Below, in pieces: positions 24,711-33,093 of a DNA stretch of 64,000 bases. The DNA lies in contig JAAVYW010000061.1 of NCBI GenBank assembly GCA_022791315.1, positions 1 to 64,000 of the forward strand, written 5' to 3'. The notes under the pieces are model-generated. The model was not told where the DNA came from. It ran no database searches and saw nothing but the letters and a program-made list of their open reading frames with translations. The position numbers were made by a program, and so were the translations under genes. The stretch comes from Oscillospiraceae bacterium (GTDB lineage: Bacteria; Bacillota; Clostridia; Oscillospirales; Ruminococcaceae). Position 1 is the stretch's first letter; each line of letters starts with the position of its first letter.

Positions 24711-24755
24711 CTTCGCCCACGCGAAGGCTTCCTTTCTCCCCTTTTGGGGGTGGTT
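24711..24755 (-). repeat. Short dispersed repeat B, copy in the baseplate region
   Basis: Read on the minus strand, CCCCCAAAAGGGGAGAAAGG, then AAGCCTTCGC and GGGCGAAGGC, ends just before the spike ATG. The same block is at 36666-36709 before the aldo/keto reductase gene. Two hairpins flank a purine-rich ribosome-site-like AGAAAGGAA. Confidence 0.7.
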
Positions 24756-24762
24756 TTGCGTG

Positions 24763-24831
24763 GCGAAATCTCAGCCGGAACGGCTGCGAAATCTCAGCCA
24801 GAACGGCTGCGAAATCTCAGCCGGAACGGCT
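24763..24831. repeat. Three tandem 23-bp repeats
   Basis: Three head-to-tail copies of a 23-bp unit, GCGAAATCTCAGCC plus GGAACGGCT (one substitution in the middle copy), lie in the gap between hub and spike genes. Each holds the small palindrome AGCCG-GAA-CGGCT; the last extends into a 10-bp stem ATCTCAGCCG/CGGCTGAGAT. Confidence 0.8.
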
Positions 24832-24884
24832 GAGATAGCCACAAAAGGATAGGGTGAAAATTTATTTTCACCCTTATCCCCTCC

Positions 24885-25838
24885 TCACAGGTTCTTCAAA
24901 TAGTTGCTGTGATATAGCACCACTGTGGTAATGGGGCTGGTGGGGTTATAGGTCACCGACACATCCCCCACCACCAAGTCCTCATAGCGTTTCCCCTCCT
25001 GCTCCAACGTGGCTTTGTCCCCCTTGCGCATGGGCAAAAACCCCGGCAGCACCGCCTGGATGGTGAGGATTTCCCGCATAGATTCATCCAGCTTTTTCTG
25101 GGCGCTGGTGAGCGGGTAGTTCACCATCTCGCTGGGCGGGATGTGATACCGCACGCAGTCCACCCCGTGCACTGCCGCCGGGAAGCTGTCCACATGGGTC
25201 TTATAAACCCCCTGGTTGTTCTGCAAATAAATCCGTGAAATCACCCCATACCGCTTATACCGCACCTGGGAACGCAAAAACCGTATCCCTCCCCCGCCGG
25301 TATTAGAGATGAGGTGATGCGCCTTCCCATACCGAAAACAGGTCCAAACCAGCTTGTCCGGCGTAATAAAGGGGGTTGTCCCGCTCATCTTCCTGCAAAA
25401 GAGGCACAGCACCTCCCACTGGCTGCACCCCTTGGGAATCACAAAATTGTACTGTGCCGTGGAGTCCCGCCGCGCCAGCTCAAACCCGTAGGGGGCCACA
25501 TGCCGGTTAAAGAGCTCCTGCAAGGTAATGCGGTAATAGGTGCCGGGCTTTGCCTCGTTGTCCATCAGCAGCGCCGCCCTGCTGCGGCACTTCACAATCA
25601 CCCGCTGCCCCTCCCCGCTGGTCTCAATGATGTGCTCGTCCACAATCCCCTGGAAGAGCGCCTCCCCCGCGTCGTCGTAAAGGCTCACCTCAAAGAGCCG
25701 GTTCTTCGTCCCCTTCCCGTAGAGGAACACCAGCTCCAGCCTGTCCACCGGCGTATCCAGCCCGGAGGAAAATTCAAAGGAGAGGGGCATGGGCAGCTCC
25801 TCCCGGTTCCCGTTGGGGTCCTTCCCCACCAGCCTCAT
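24885..25838 (-). CDS. Baseplate hub protein (gpD/XkdQ-like)
   Basis: The 317-residue protein fits the late-control gpD/XkdQ hub family: FSSGLDTPVDRLELVFLYGK, a beta domain VSLYDDAGEALFQGIVDEH, RVIVKCRSRAALLMDNEAKP, then WEVLCLFCRKMSGTTPFITP. Hubs sit under the tail tube and carry the spike. It follows the LysM protein by 13 bases with a strong AGGAGG, and precedes the spike gene after a 177-base repeat-bearing gap. Confidence 0.8.
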   Translation of the reverse strand: MRLVGKDPNGNREELPMPLSFEFSSGLDTPVDRLELVFLYGKGTKNRLFEVSLYDDAGEALFQGIVDEHIIETSGEGQRVIVKCRSRAALLMDNEAKPGTYYRITLQELFNRHVAPYGFELARRDSTAQYNFVIPKGCSQWEVLCLFCRKMSGTTPFITPDKLVWTCFRYGKAHHLISNTGGGGIRFLRSQVRYKRYGVISRIYLQNNQGVYKTHVDSFPAAVHGVDCVRYHIPPSEMVNYPLTSAQKKLDESMREILTIQAVLPGFLPMRKGDKATLEQEGKRYEDLVVGDVSVTYNPTSPITTVVLYHSNYLKNL

Positions 25839-25851
25839 AGCCCTCCTCCTC

Positions 25852-26370
25852 TCACAGCCTCAGCTCCATTCCCTCCCGCAGCTCCCCGGTATAGAGCGCT
25901 GGGTTGGCCCTGTACAGCTGCGCCACCGAGACCCCCGCCCCGGCCGCCACCTGCCAGATGCCCTCCCCCGCCGCCACTGTCCAGCGGGTCCCCTGTTCAA
26001 AGTGTTTCCCCGCCTCCCTGTCGCTCTCCAAAAAGGTAAAGGCATACCGCAGCAGGTTTTCCCCCGCCTCCCCCACCAGCGTCAAAGAGGAAAAATAGGC
26101 GTAAAAGGGAGCTGTAGCCGGCAGGGCCAGCAGCCCGTCCTCCTGCTCCAAAAACAGGGCCCACAGCTTCTCAAACTGCCCCCTGGCCCCGGTTCCAAAA
26201 AACTCCCCTTCCCCTGTCACAGTGCGGGCCCTGCGCCCCAGCTGCCGCACAACGTCCCCCATCCCCGGCGCAAATTGGCAAAACATCTGCTTTCCCCCCT
26301 GCACCGAAAACCGCCTGGGATTGTAGGGAAACCGAAAATTCTTAAACTGCAAAAGCGTATACTGCGCCAA
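25852..26370 (-). CDS. LysM-containing tail protein (XkdP-like)
   Basis: The 172-residue protein has an N-terminal tail domain (QFKNFRFPYNPRRFSVQG, then TGEGEFFGTGARGQFEKLWA) and a C-terminal LysM module from about residue 128 (WTVAAGEGIWQVAAGAGVSV, QLYRANPAL, LREGMELRL). XkdP of PBSX has this position and design and is thought to join the tape measure to the hub. The start is a TTG at 26370, nine bases after GGAGG that follows the previous stop; no ATG suits. Confidence 0.8.
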   Translation of the reverse strand: MAQYTLLQFKNFRFPYNPRRFSVQGGKQMFCQFAPGMGDVVRQLGRRARTVTGEGEFFGTGARGQFEKLWALFLEQEDGLLALPATAPFYAYFSSLTLVGEAGENLLRYAFTFLESDREAGKHFEQGTRWTVAAGEGIWQVAAGAGVSVAQLYRANPALYTGELREGMELRL

Positions 26371-26384
26371 TCCCTCTCTCCTCC

Positions 26385-26903
26385 CTATTCCATGTCCCGC
26401 GGCCCATACCGCCTGGCGTCCGTCTCCAAATATCCCGAGAGCCGCTCTATATAATCCTCCGAGTAAAAGTACCGGGAAGGGTCTGTGCCGTCCCCAAAGC
26501 CGTATTCCCTGGCGTCCCCGCCCCGCCCTGTGCCCGCCTGCTCCTCTGGCTCCTCCCGCAGTTCCCAGTCCCATCCCGTATCCTGCCGCAGCTGCATGGC
26601 CTCTCCATGGCCCAGCTCATCCCACGCATCCTCTCCGGCCCGGCTCTCCCGCTGCCGCCGCGCCATCCCCTCCGGCATCTCCCGGCGGGATAACGCCCGC
26701 TCCGTTTCCTCCTCTTCCCCTCTCTTCCGGCTCACCTTCCGGCTGCCCGGTTCCCGGCGGGCCGCCCTGCGCCGCCGTGTCCTGGCTTCCGGCGTTTCCC
26801 TGTCCTCTTCCGTTTCCTCCCATTCCTCCCGGCCCCCCTCGCCTGCAAAGGCCTCCGCCAGCCTCCGCACCCGCTTCAGCAGCGCCTCAATGGTCTCTCT
26901 CAC
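26385..26903 (-). CDS. Charged 172-residue protein at the tape-measure position
   Basis: In PBSX-like tails the gene between the chaperone and the LysM protein is the tape measure, usually several hundred residues or more. Here the slot holds a 172-residue protein: an N-terminal helix (ETIEALLKRVRRLAEAF), a long Arg/Glu-rich middle, and an aromatic C-terminus (RYFYSEDYIERLSGYLETD). No transmembrane or peptidase segment is seen. The GTG start overlaps the previous stop (GTGA), so it is coupled. It may be a very short tape measure, a scaffold or a different protein that replaced it. I do not recognise a family. Confidence 0.6.
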   Translation of the reverse strand: MRETIEALLKRVRRLAEAFAGEGGREEWEETEEDRETPEARTRRRRAARREPGSRKVSRKRGEEEETERALSRREMPEGMARRQRESRAGEDAWDELGHGEAMQLRQDTGWDWELREEPEEQAGTGRGGDAREYGFGDGTDPSRYFYSEDYIERLSGYLETDARRYGPRDME

Positions 26904-27217
26904 CGCTCCCCGTCCCCCTTCAAATAGCGCCTGCGATACCGCTCGCACAGTGCCGCCAGGCAGGGCAAATCCAACATGTCCGCTGCCATGCTCCCGTTGT
27001 CAAATACCGGCCTTCGCCCCTGCCGCAAAAACCGCGCCGCAAAGGCGCAGAGGATTCCCACTCCGTCCCGCGCCGCGCCCTGCCTCCCGCAGGTCTCCCA
27101 GAGGGCCTCCTCCAGCTTCTCCCCCTCCCCCAGCGCCAGCACCGTCTCCAGCGCCGAGAGCCGCTTCATCCGCCAGAGCCGCCCCCGGCACAGAACAAAT
27201 GGGCCCGCAAAGAGCAT
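26900..27217 (-). CDS. Probable tail assembly chaperone
   Basis: The 105-residue protein lies straight after the tube gene, where XkdN-like tail assembly chaperones sit, and before the tape-measure position. It is helical, with SALETVLALGEGEKLEEALW and LPCLAALCERYRRRYLKGDG. AGGAGG is eight bases before the ATG at 27217. In many phages this gene makes a frameshifted longer product; I see no convincing slippery sequence here. Assigned by position, with no clear sequence motif. Confidence 0.5.
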   Translation of the reverse strand: MLFAGPFVLCRGRLWRMKRLSALETVLALGEGEKLEEALWETCGRQGAARDGVGILCAFAARFLRQGRRPVFDNGSMAADMLDLPCLAALCERYRRRYLKGDGER

Positions 27218-27275
27218 CCCGCATCCCTCCTGTTCTTTCGGCGGGCAGGAATCCCCGCCCGCCGCCTCAGCCCCT

Positions 27276-27653
27276 CTATATCTCCGTGCGCCCCGCGGCC
27301 ACCACCTGTACCTCTTCCAGCACATTTCCGCCCACTGCGGCGCTCTCGTCGATGTCCGTCCATTGGCAGCCGGTGTATACCACCCGCCGCCCCGGGCTCA
27401 CAATCACCAGGTTAAAGTCTGAGCAGCCGTAGAACTCCGGCTGCTCCACCCCCGGCACCGCCCGCACCCGTTTCAGCTCCAGCCGATGCTCCACCCGTCC
27501 CGGCACAGCCCCCACCGGCTCCTCCTGTCCAAAGGCCTCGATGAGCCTGCTGCTGCGGCTGGTGTGTGCAGAGTACGACTGCACTGTTGCAATCTTCCTC
27601 CCGTTAAGCTCCAAGTAGATGTCCTTTGCCGCCGGAAACTTCAAATACCCCAT
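27276..27653 (-). CDS. Phage tail tube protein (XkdM-like)
   Basis: The 125-residue protein follows the sheath gene by 18 bases, the usual tube position. Its beta-rich pattern (AAKDIYLELNGRKIATVQSY, HRLELKRVRAVP, DFNLVIVSPGRRVVYTGCQW) matches tube monomers, and the opening with a conserved VQSY segment resembles XkdM. It is slightly shorter than the family norm of about 150 residues. Confidence 0.75.
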   Translation of the reverse strand: MGYLKFPAAKDIYLELNGRKIATVQSYSAHTSRSSRLIEAFGQEEPVGAVPGRVEHRLELKRVRAVPGVEQPEFYGCSDFNLVIVSPGRRVVYTGCQWTDIDESAAVGGNVLEEVQVVAAGRTEI

Positions 27654-27671
27654 GTTCCCTTCCCCCTCTTA

Positions 27672-28733
27672 TCAAACGGATACAAACGCCGTAATATGGA
27701 TTTGGTTCACCGCCGTGCACACCCGGAACGCCAGCTCCACCACACACACCGCCGGGTCCTCCCCGCTGGGCGTCACCACTGGCACCGCGTAGTCCTCAAT
27801 CACCCCTGCATCCAGCTTCTTTTTCAGTTCCACTGCCGCCTGGGTCTTGATGGCCCCCCGGGACGCCTCGTTGTTCTTGGCCCCTGCCAGCCGCAGCTTC
27901 AGCGCATCCCGCACGCTGCCCAGCACGTTGTCAATAATCATCACCGTATTGAGTGACCGGAAGGTGTTGTCCGGCGCGCCTCCCGCCGCCGTCCGGGTGC
28001 TCAAGAGCCGGATGAGCTCGATTCCGGCCCCCACGGTCTCATAGGCCGTCACACCCCCGGCAATCCACCGCTCAATCTTCTCCTCCTCCGCCTGCTCCGA
28101 GAGGGCCGTAATCCCCCTGGGCGCAAAGCCAGACAACCCCGCCGAGGGGTCCTCTGCGCCCACACAGGCCGCCGCTGTGGCCGCCGCCAAAAACACCCCA
28201 TGGGCAACCCCGCCCACGCTGGCCATGGGCGCGCACACACAAATCCGTTCGCTGGCCAACGCCTTTGCCATCTCCAACGGGTCCCGTTCAGGGGAGGCCG
28301 GCGCCGCAAACCCCAGCCGTTCCCTCTGCCTGTCCGACATCCCGTTCACATGCTGTTTCAGCGCCCCCAGCACCTCATCGTCATCCCGGTCGCACAGCAC
28401 GGCGTAAATATCCTCCAGCCTCTCAAGCTCCGCAAACCCGGCCCGGTAGCTCTCTGCCGTCCGCTCCCCTTCCGTCCCGCACACCGGCACGCAGTACACT
28501 GTCCGCACCCCGTTTTCCAGCAGGAGCAGCGCCGTATGGTAAAGGGTTTCCCCCTCCCCGTCCTGCCCAAATTTGAGCGCCAGTTCATTTTTCCCAGTGA
28601 TTTTCACCGCCTCCACCGGCAGTTCCCCGCCTGCCGCGCAGACAATCCCCACAGCCCGCCCGGCCTCTCCCGGATAAAAGGTCTCCACCGTATACTCCGA
28701 AAACACGCCCGGCCTTCCGGTTGTAATATTCAA
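27672..28733 (-). CDS. Contractile tail sheath protein (XkdK-like)
   Basis: The 353-residue protein has a sheath-like N-terminus (TTGRPGVFSEYTVE), a middle with variable surface domain, and the conserved C-terminal half: ASVGGVAHGVFLAAAT region, FRSLNTVMIIDNVLGSVRDA and AVPVVTPSGEDPAVCVVELA. It is shorter than XkdK (about 460), mainly in the protruding domain, so the sheath would be thin. The start overlaps the tail terminator stop (ATGA). This gene shows the tail is contractile. Confidence 0.85.
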   Translation of the reverse strand: MNITTGRPGVFSEYTVETFYPGEAGRAVGIVCAAGGELPVEAVKITGKNELALKFGQDGEGETLYHTALLLLENGVRTVYCVPVCGTEGERTAESYRAGFAELERLEDIYAVLCDRDDDEVLGALKQHVNGMSDRQRERLGFAAPASPERDPLEMAKALASERICVCAPMASVGGVAHGVFLAAATAAACVGAEDPSAGLSGFAPRGITALSEQAEEEKIERWIAGGVTAYETVGAGIELIRLLSTRTAAGGAPDNTFRSLNTVMIIDNVLGSVRDALKLRLAGAKNNEASRGAIKTQAAVELKKKLDAGVIEDYAVPVVTPSGEDPAVCVVELAFRVCTAVNQIHITAFVSV

Positions 28734-29212
28734 ATCTCAGCCCTCCTCACAATGTATTCTCCAATCCCTTCCCCTGTCTCAGTTCCTCCCACCAGCCAGA
28801 ACTCCGTCTTGGCATAGGCCCGCAGCACCGGACACCCCAGCGCCCGGTCAAACCCAACCGGCTCGCACCGCAGCCCGCTCACTGCCAGGGGCATCCCCTC
28901 CCCTGCCAGCAGCACCTCCGCCAGCACATCAAAGAGCCCCACCAGCTTAGGCGACACCTCTTTCCTGGGCGCGCACAACGTAAAGAGCAGGGTCGCCTCG
29001 CAGCGTTTCCCCTCTCCCTCGCAGGTCAGCAGCCCGCCCATCCCCGCCTGCTTCACCTCTATCTGGGCATACCCCAGGGCCAAAACCGGCCTCCCAATCC
29101 CCTGCGGTTTCCCTGTCTCCGGAAACTCGTCCGTAATCACCACTCCCCGCAACCCCGGTTCCTGCCGCAGCGCTTCCAATATCTCATCCTTCAACCTGCT
29201 CAATGTCCCCAT
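28730..29212 (-). CDS. Tail terminator / completion protein
   Basis: The 160-residue protein precedes the sheath gene and ends in an ATGA overlap with it. Its layout (LSRLKDEILEALRQEPG, then beta strands with EVKQAGMGGLLTCEGEGKRC and LLFTLCAPRK) fits the minor tail or terminator proteins that cap the tube at the neck. Assigned by position and size. Its start lies next to the repeat that separates head and tail genes. Confidence 0.6.
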   Translation of the reverse strand: MGTLSRLKDEILEALRQEPGLRGVVITDEFPETGKPQGIGRPVLALGYAQIEVKQAGMGGLLTCEGEGKRCEATLLFTLCAPRKEVSPKLVGLFDVLAEVLLAGEGMPLAVSGLRCEPVGFDRALGCPVLRAYAKTEFWLVGGTETGEGIGEYIVRRAEI

Positions 29213-29246
29213 GCTCTTCTCCTCCCTATCCCCTTCAAGTCTGGAC

Positions 29247-29678
29247 GCGCCGTAGGCAAACTAAAGTTTCCGGGCCAGCGCAGCTGGCCTTGTCCACACC
29301 TTTTCAAAGGGTGGCAGGTCCAGGACAGCGTCCTGGTCGCTCCTCGCAAGGAGCGAAATATCCCTTCCCCGGGCGGCGTATCTGTAACAAGCCCAGCCTG
29401 CTCTCCCAGCCAACAAGCCGCCCTCCACCCAGCTCCCCTTTGCCGGTAACCCGTCCCCCGCCCTCGCCGCCTTTGCCAACGGCAAACAGGCCCAAGCTCG
29501 CCTGTCCCGCAAGCTTGTCGGTTCCCGCGCCGAGCAGGCAAAGGCCAACCTTCGTTGTCCTGGTTCCTTGCCTTGCCGCAAGGAACCGAAAGGCCCATAG
29601 GGGCTTGCCCCTATGTACAATCTGTATAGGAGCAAAGCTCCTATACAGATTTGGCGGTGTCATCAGGGGTCACTCGGT
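29247..29678 (+). repeat. Dispersed modular repeat A, full-length copy 1
   Basis: About 430 bases starting GCGCCGTAGGC and AAAGTTTCCGGGCCAG, ending GTCATCAGGGGTCACTCGGT. It shares these ends and most of its interior with the copy at 51418-51822. It contains short palindromes such as CTCCTCGCAAGGAG and TATAGGAGCAAAGCTCCTATA. It fills the gap between head and tail genes; apparent reading frames in it recur in the other copy and I treat them as non-coding. Bases 29679-29814 after it hold no recognised feature. Confidence 0.8.
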
Positions 29679-29814
29679 GGTCGGCGAACGCTCCGGTTGT
29701 CATCGTTCTCCCACTTCTATCAGTGACAAGGCCAGGTGAAGCGAGCTCGGTGCGGCCCCGGTGTTAGGTCGCCTTAGTCGGTTGCAGTAGCTGACCGGTT
29801 CCCATCAAACTTCT

Positions 29815-30210
29815 CTATCTCCTCAAATCCTTCCCTCTTCCACCTGGTTCCACCACAGCAGGCAACCCCTCCCAGTCCGGCGACAGCAGGCAGCTGAAGT
29901 ACAAAAAGCCATCCTCCACAATCCCCCGCCCCGCCAGCCCAGAGACCAGGTAGTCCCTTTCCCGCCAGCGGGCCCGGTATTCCCCTGCCGGGTCCAGCTT
30001 TCCATAGGGCCCGGCGCAGAGATAGGCCTTCTCTCCTTCCCCCGCCCCTTCCTCCACGCCAATCACTGTGTGGAAATAGCCCGCTTCCCCGGCGCTGTCC
30101 CCTGCCTCCTTCAGCAGGCAGGGCAAGGGGGTCTCCTCCCCCTCCCGCCGGAACACCACCGGCACGCCAAACCGCTCAAACACCGCATCCGCCGCGTCCT
30201 TCATCCCCAT
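29815..30210 (-). CDS. Head-tail connector / head closure protein
   Basis: A 131-residue protein, mostly beta, between the adaptor and tail genes. It shows GVPVVFRREGEETPLPCLLK near the start and DPAGEYRARWRERDYLVSGL, like short head-closure or XkdH-type proteins. GAGGAGG precedes the ATG at 30210. Assignment by position and size. Confidence 0.55.
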   Translation of the reverse strand: MGMKDAADAVFERFGVPVVFRREGEETPLPCLLKEAGDSAGEAGYFHTVIGVEEGAGEGEKAYLCAGPYGKLDPAGEYRARWRERDYLVSGLAGRGIVEDGFLYFSCLLSPDWEGLPAVVEPGGRGKDLRR

Positions 30211-30222
30211 CCGGTCCCCTCC

Positions 30223-30576
30223 TCAAACCGCAGAAAACACCATGTCATCTTCCAGCAGCCCACTGCAGAGCGCCAGCATCTCGTCCCGCAGCCGCCTCAG
30301 GTCCTCCCCGTGCCCCCCGTTGGCAGCCACCGAGAGCCCCGGCCCCGAGAAATTGAGCCCGCTCTGCCCGCTGTGCAGTATCATGGCCCGCCGGTAAGCC
30401 GCCTCTGCAGCCGCAGCCAGGTATACCCGTTCGTCCTCCCTGTCCGCGTCCCGCCGCAGCCGGCCCTCTAGCTCCTCTGCGCAGGCCCTGCACAAAGGCG
30501 CCCATTTCTCCGTCTCCTGCCCTGCCGTCCCGGCCAGCAGGGCAAACCCAGCCAAAAGCCTCTCCTCATCCAGCAC
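30223..30576 (-). CDS. Head-tail adaptor protein (gp6-like)
   Basis: The 117-residue helical protein just after the capsid gene fits the gp6/XkdG-adjacent adaptor family that docks on the portal: EERLLAGFALLAG, EERVYLAAAAEAAYRRAMIL and DLRRLRDEMLALCSGLLED. The GTG start at 30576 has GGAGGT six bases before it and avoids overlap with the capsid gene. Confidence 0.6.
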   Translation of the reverse strand: MLDEERLLAGFALLAGTAGQETEKWAPLCRACAEELEGRLRRDADREDERVYLAAAAEAAYRRAMILHSGQSGLNFSGPGLSVAANGGHGEDLRRLRDEMLALCSGLLEDDMVFSAV

Positions 30577-30655
30577 ATCCCCACCTCCCCTCTCCAAGGG
30601 AACGGTAAAACCCAGCGGCTGGGAGGATTCCCCCCCCAGCCCCGTTTCTCTGCTC

Positions 30656-31663
30656 CTAGGCCAGCTTCCTGCTGGCCCCGTCAAAGATTTTAGAAAACCC
30701 GGCAATCGAGGTAATGGCCGCCCGTTCCAGCTGCCGGTCAATCAGCTTGTCGTAGTCCACCGACAGTTCTCCCGCCGTCACCATCTCCAAGGCGCAGGAG
30801 CGGTCCAGCCCCACCAGCGTCTTCTCCGGCATGGCCGTGGTGCGGTAGAGGGTGGCCCCAAAGGGGGTCACGCATTTGCCGCTGCGGTGCAGCTCCAGCC
30901 CGGTGCAGGGGTCTTTAAACTCCGCCATCTGCAAAAGCTGTACCATGGCCTGGGTGTCCGCCAGCAGCGTATCCATGTGAAACTCCGAGAATCCCGCCCA
31001 AAAACTCACCAGCTCATTATAGGTGAATTCCCCTGCGGTCTCCAGCGCCGTGGCGGCAATGGGGTTTTCGTTCCCGTCCCCCTTGAGCAGCACGTCCACC
31101 GCGTCGTTCAGCTGGGCCCTTGCAATGGCCGCCCCAATCTGCCGCAGGGTCACGGTAAACAAATCCAGCCGCTGGAACCGCACCGCCTCATAGGAGGCCA
31201 CCAGCATCCGCCCCCGCTTGCGCAGCTTCACCAGGTTCTCCCGCAGCTTGATGGTGGTCTCGGGGATAAAGGCGCCCTCTGCCACCCGCTTCAGTTCCTT
31301 GTCCTTCCCCGCCGCGTCCGAGGAGATTGTGCGGTAGTCCATGGAGTCAATCACGGTCTTAGAGGCAATAATCCCCTCCAAAGTGGCTGCCTCCTCCATC
31401 CCCTGGTGTACTGCCCGGCTCACATATTCCGGGAAAAGTGCAGCACTGTCCGCCGTGGAGAAAAACTTCTCCAACACATCCGAGCGCCCCCCGCCCACCT
31501 TGATGTCAAACCGTTTCAGCTGCCGCTGGAAAGCGTCCAGCCCCTCCAACTCTGTCCCCCGGTAGTTCCCGCTGGGGTCAAGCTCCTCCAAAACCTGGCT
31601 AAAGCTCTTCCCTGCCGTCTGATACATGCCCTTTTCCAGCTTCATATTGTCATACAGTGCCAT
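30656..31663 (-). CDS. Phage major capsid protein
   Basis: The 335-residue protein sits after the decoration gene and has the pattern of the HK97-fold capsid proteins of PBSX-like phages: an N-terminal arm (KSFSQVLEELDPSGNYRGTE), a spine region with EYVSRAVHQGMEEAATLEG, the E-loop and A-domain (TTIKLRENLVKLRKRGRMLV), then MDTLLADTQAMVQLLQMAEF and TLYRTTAMPEKTLVGLDRS. Length is normal for an uncleaved form. Confidence 0.82.
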   Translation of the reverse strand: MALYDNMKLEKGMYQTAGKSFSQVLEELDPSGNYRGTELEGLDAFQRQLKRFDIKVGGGRSDVLEKFFSTADSAALFPEYVSRAVHQGMEEAATLEGIIASKTVIDSMDYRTISSDAAGKDKELKRVAEGAFIPETTIKLRENLVKLRKRGRMLVASYEAVRFQRLDLFTVTLRQIGAAIARAQLNDAVDVLLKGDGNENPIAATALETAGEFTYNELVSFWAGFSEFHMDTLLADTQAMVQLLQMAEFKDPCTGLELHRSGKCVTPFGATLYRTTAMPEKTLVGLDRSCALEMVTAGELSVDYDKLIDRQLERAAITSIAGFSKIFDGASRKLA

Positions 31664-31687
31664 ATGCCCATCCTCCCTCTCTCATCT

Positions 31688-32032
31688 TTAAAGAATTATC
31701 CCGGCAGTCTTCGCCGTCTCATCCAGGCTCACCACCAGCGCCATGCGCCCGCCGTCCAGTTTTTTCACCAGCCCGCCGCCAGCAGCGGCCAGCCCGCACA
31801 TCCCCAGCGTGGGCGCGTTCTCCGGGTCATACCCCAAGGTCACAAACCCGTGGGTCTGCACCGCTGCGTAATCTCCCTCCTGCCTGGCCGCCACCCCGGC
31901 AAAGAGTTCTCCCGCCTTGCTCTCCGCCACCGTGCCGTTTCCCGACACCGTCACCGGATGCCCCGCCGTCAGAACCCCCTCTGCCAAGAAAGTGGCCTCG
32001 TTCTCCATGTACCCCTGAAACGAAATGTTCAT
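31688..32032 (-). CDS. Capsid decoration protein
   Basis: The 114-residue beta-rich protein precedes the capsid gene. It looks like a small head decoration protein (gpD or DUF2190 type): EATFLAEGVLTAGHPVTVSG, ELFAGVAARQEGDYAAVQTH and RMALVVSLDETAKTAGI. Such proteins stabilise the expanded capsid. Assigned by position and pattern. Confidence 0.6.
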   Translation of the reverse strand: MNISFQGYMENEATFLAEGVLTAGHPVTVSGNGTVAESKAGELFAGVAARQEGDYAAVQTHGFVTLGYDPENAPTLGMCGLAAAGGGLVKKLDGGRMALVVSLDETAKTAGIIL

Positions 32033-32108
32033 CCCTTCTCCTCCTTGTCCTTCTCTTTCAGCCTATCTATCCTCAAAGCAGCGCTCCCGCGCCCCTTCGA
32101 TTCCCCTC

Positions 32109-33074
32109 TTAAATCCGGAACTCCCCCAGCCCTCCGGCCGCCTGTTCCTGCCCCTTTGCCTCTGCAAAGGTCTGCGGTACATAGGGGTAGCGCCTGGCCA
32201 ACCGCTGTTCCAGCGCCCTCTTGGCCTCCATCAGCTCCCGGTGGGAGAGCCCCTTCATCATCTGCCCCGCCAGCTCTCCCGCCAGCCTGGGCTCTGCCAG
32301 CCCCTGTAACCGGGCAGTTTCCCTGCGCAGCTCCTCTTCGGCCTGCCGCCCCAGCGCTGCCTGCTGTTCCAGTTCCTCCAGCTCCATCCCCAGCGCCTGT
32401 AGCTCCCCCGTGTTCAGGGTCAGGGCGTCCTTGGCTCTCTTCACCTTTTCCAGTGTCCTCCCGCCGGAGCAGTAGCCCTTTGTCACGCCCGCCCCCCTCT
32501 GGGCCGGCACCGCCACAAAAGACCATTCATAGGCATCCGCCGCCCCCTCCAAGAGGTGGTAGCACAGCTTTTCGCCCCCCTGCCCGTCAGGGTAGCGCTG
32601 GCCTTTCCGGTGCCCGCAGTCCGCCCTGCGCAAATCCCCGCCGCACACCGAGCAGCGCACCTGTTCCACCGTGCACCCCACGCTCACCTCTTTTTTAATC
32701 CCCGCCTCAATCTCCAAAATCAGGTCGCGGTTCTTCTCGGCCCGCACCATGTAGGCGTGGGCCTTCAGCCTGCAATAGGGTTCCCCCTGCCCGTTCACCC
32801 GCCCCGGCACAAACTCCGCCTCTGCCCGGTAGATGCGGGCCGTCTGGTTCTCCCCCCTGGGGTCGTGGTCAAAAATCCCGGTCTTCCCCACAAAGAGCTT
32901 TGCCAGCTCCCCCAGCGTCCCCGGCGTAAAGCAGTCAAAATCCCGGTCCACCTCGTTGTCACACAGCACCACCGGGAAGGCAAATACCTCCTCGGCCCCC
33001 AGCTCCCGCTGGGAAAACCGGTTAATCAGCGCCAGCTCTTCCTCCTCCGGCACGCCGTTTTTCCTCTCAGCCAT
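32109..33074 (-). CDS. Prohead protease with scaffold-like C-terminus (XkdF type)
   Basis: The 321-residue protein lies between portal and decoration genes. The first 210 residues have FPVVLCDNEVDRDFDCFTPG, FVGKTGIFDHDPRGENQTAR and IKKEVSVGCTVEQVRC, with a cysteine cluster (CSVCGGDLRRADC) and YEWSFVAVPAQRG, typical of XkdF-type proteases. The C-terminal 110 residues are Glu/Leu/Arg-rich coiled coil, a built-in scaffold. Catalytic residues of this family are a Ser-His pair; I cannot assign them surely. Confidence 0.75.
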   Translation of the reverse strand: MAERKNGVPEEEELALINRFSQRELGAEEVFAFPVVLCDNEVDRDFDCFTPGTLGELAKLFVGKTGIFDHDPRGENQTARIYRAEAEFVPGRVNGQGEPYCRLKAHAYMVRAEKNRDLILEIEAGIKKEVSVGCTVEQVRCSVCGGDLRRADCGHRKGQRYPDGQGGEKLCYHLLEGAADAYEWSFVAVPAQRGAGVTKGYCSGGRTLEKVKRAKDALTLNTGELQALGMELEELEQQAALGRQAEEELRRETARLQGLAEPRLAGELAGQMMKGLSHRELMEAKRALEQRLARRYPYVPQTFAEAKGQEQAAGGLGEFRI

Positions 33075-33093
33075 CGCAATCCCGTCCTTTCTC

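Noticed and set aside
24763..24831. Tandem repeats considered as a CRISPR array
   Set aside because: The units abut with no spacers and there are no cas genes.
29304..29663. Minus-strand frame inside repeat A, with a matching frame at 51386-51835
   Set aside because: The frames align between copies, but shorter copies break them, the ends differ, and no ribosome site is shared; the DNA-level hairpins explain the conservation better.
30887..32698. A 603-codon plus-strand frame over the capsid region
   Set aside because: Antisense to capsid, decoration and protease genes; low-complexity composition and no ribosome site.
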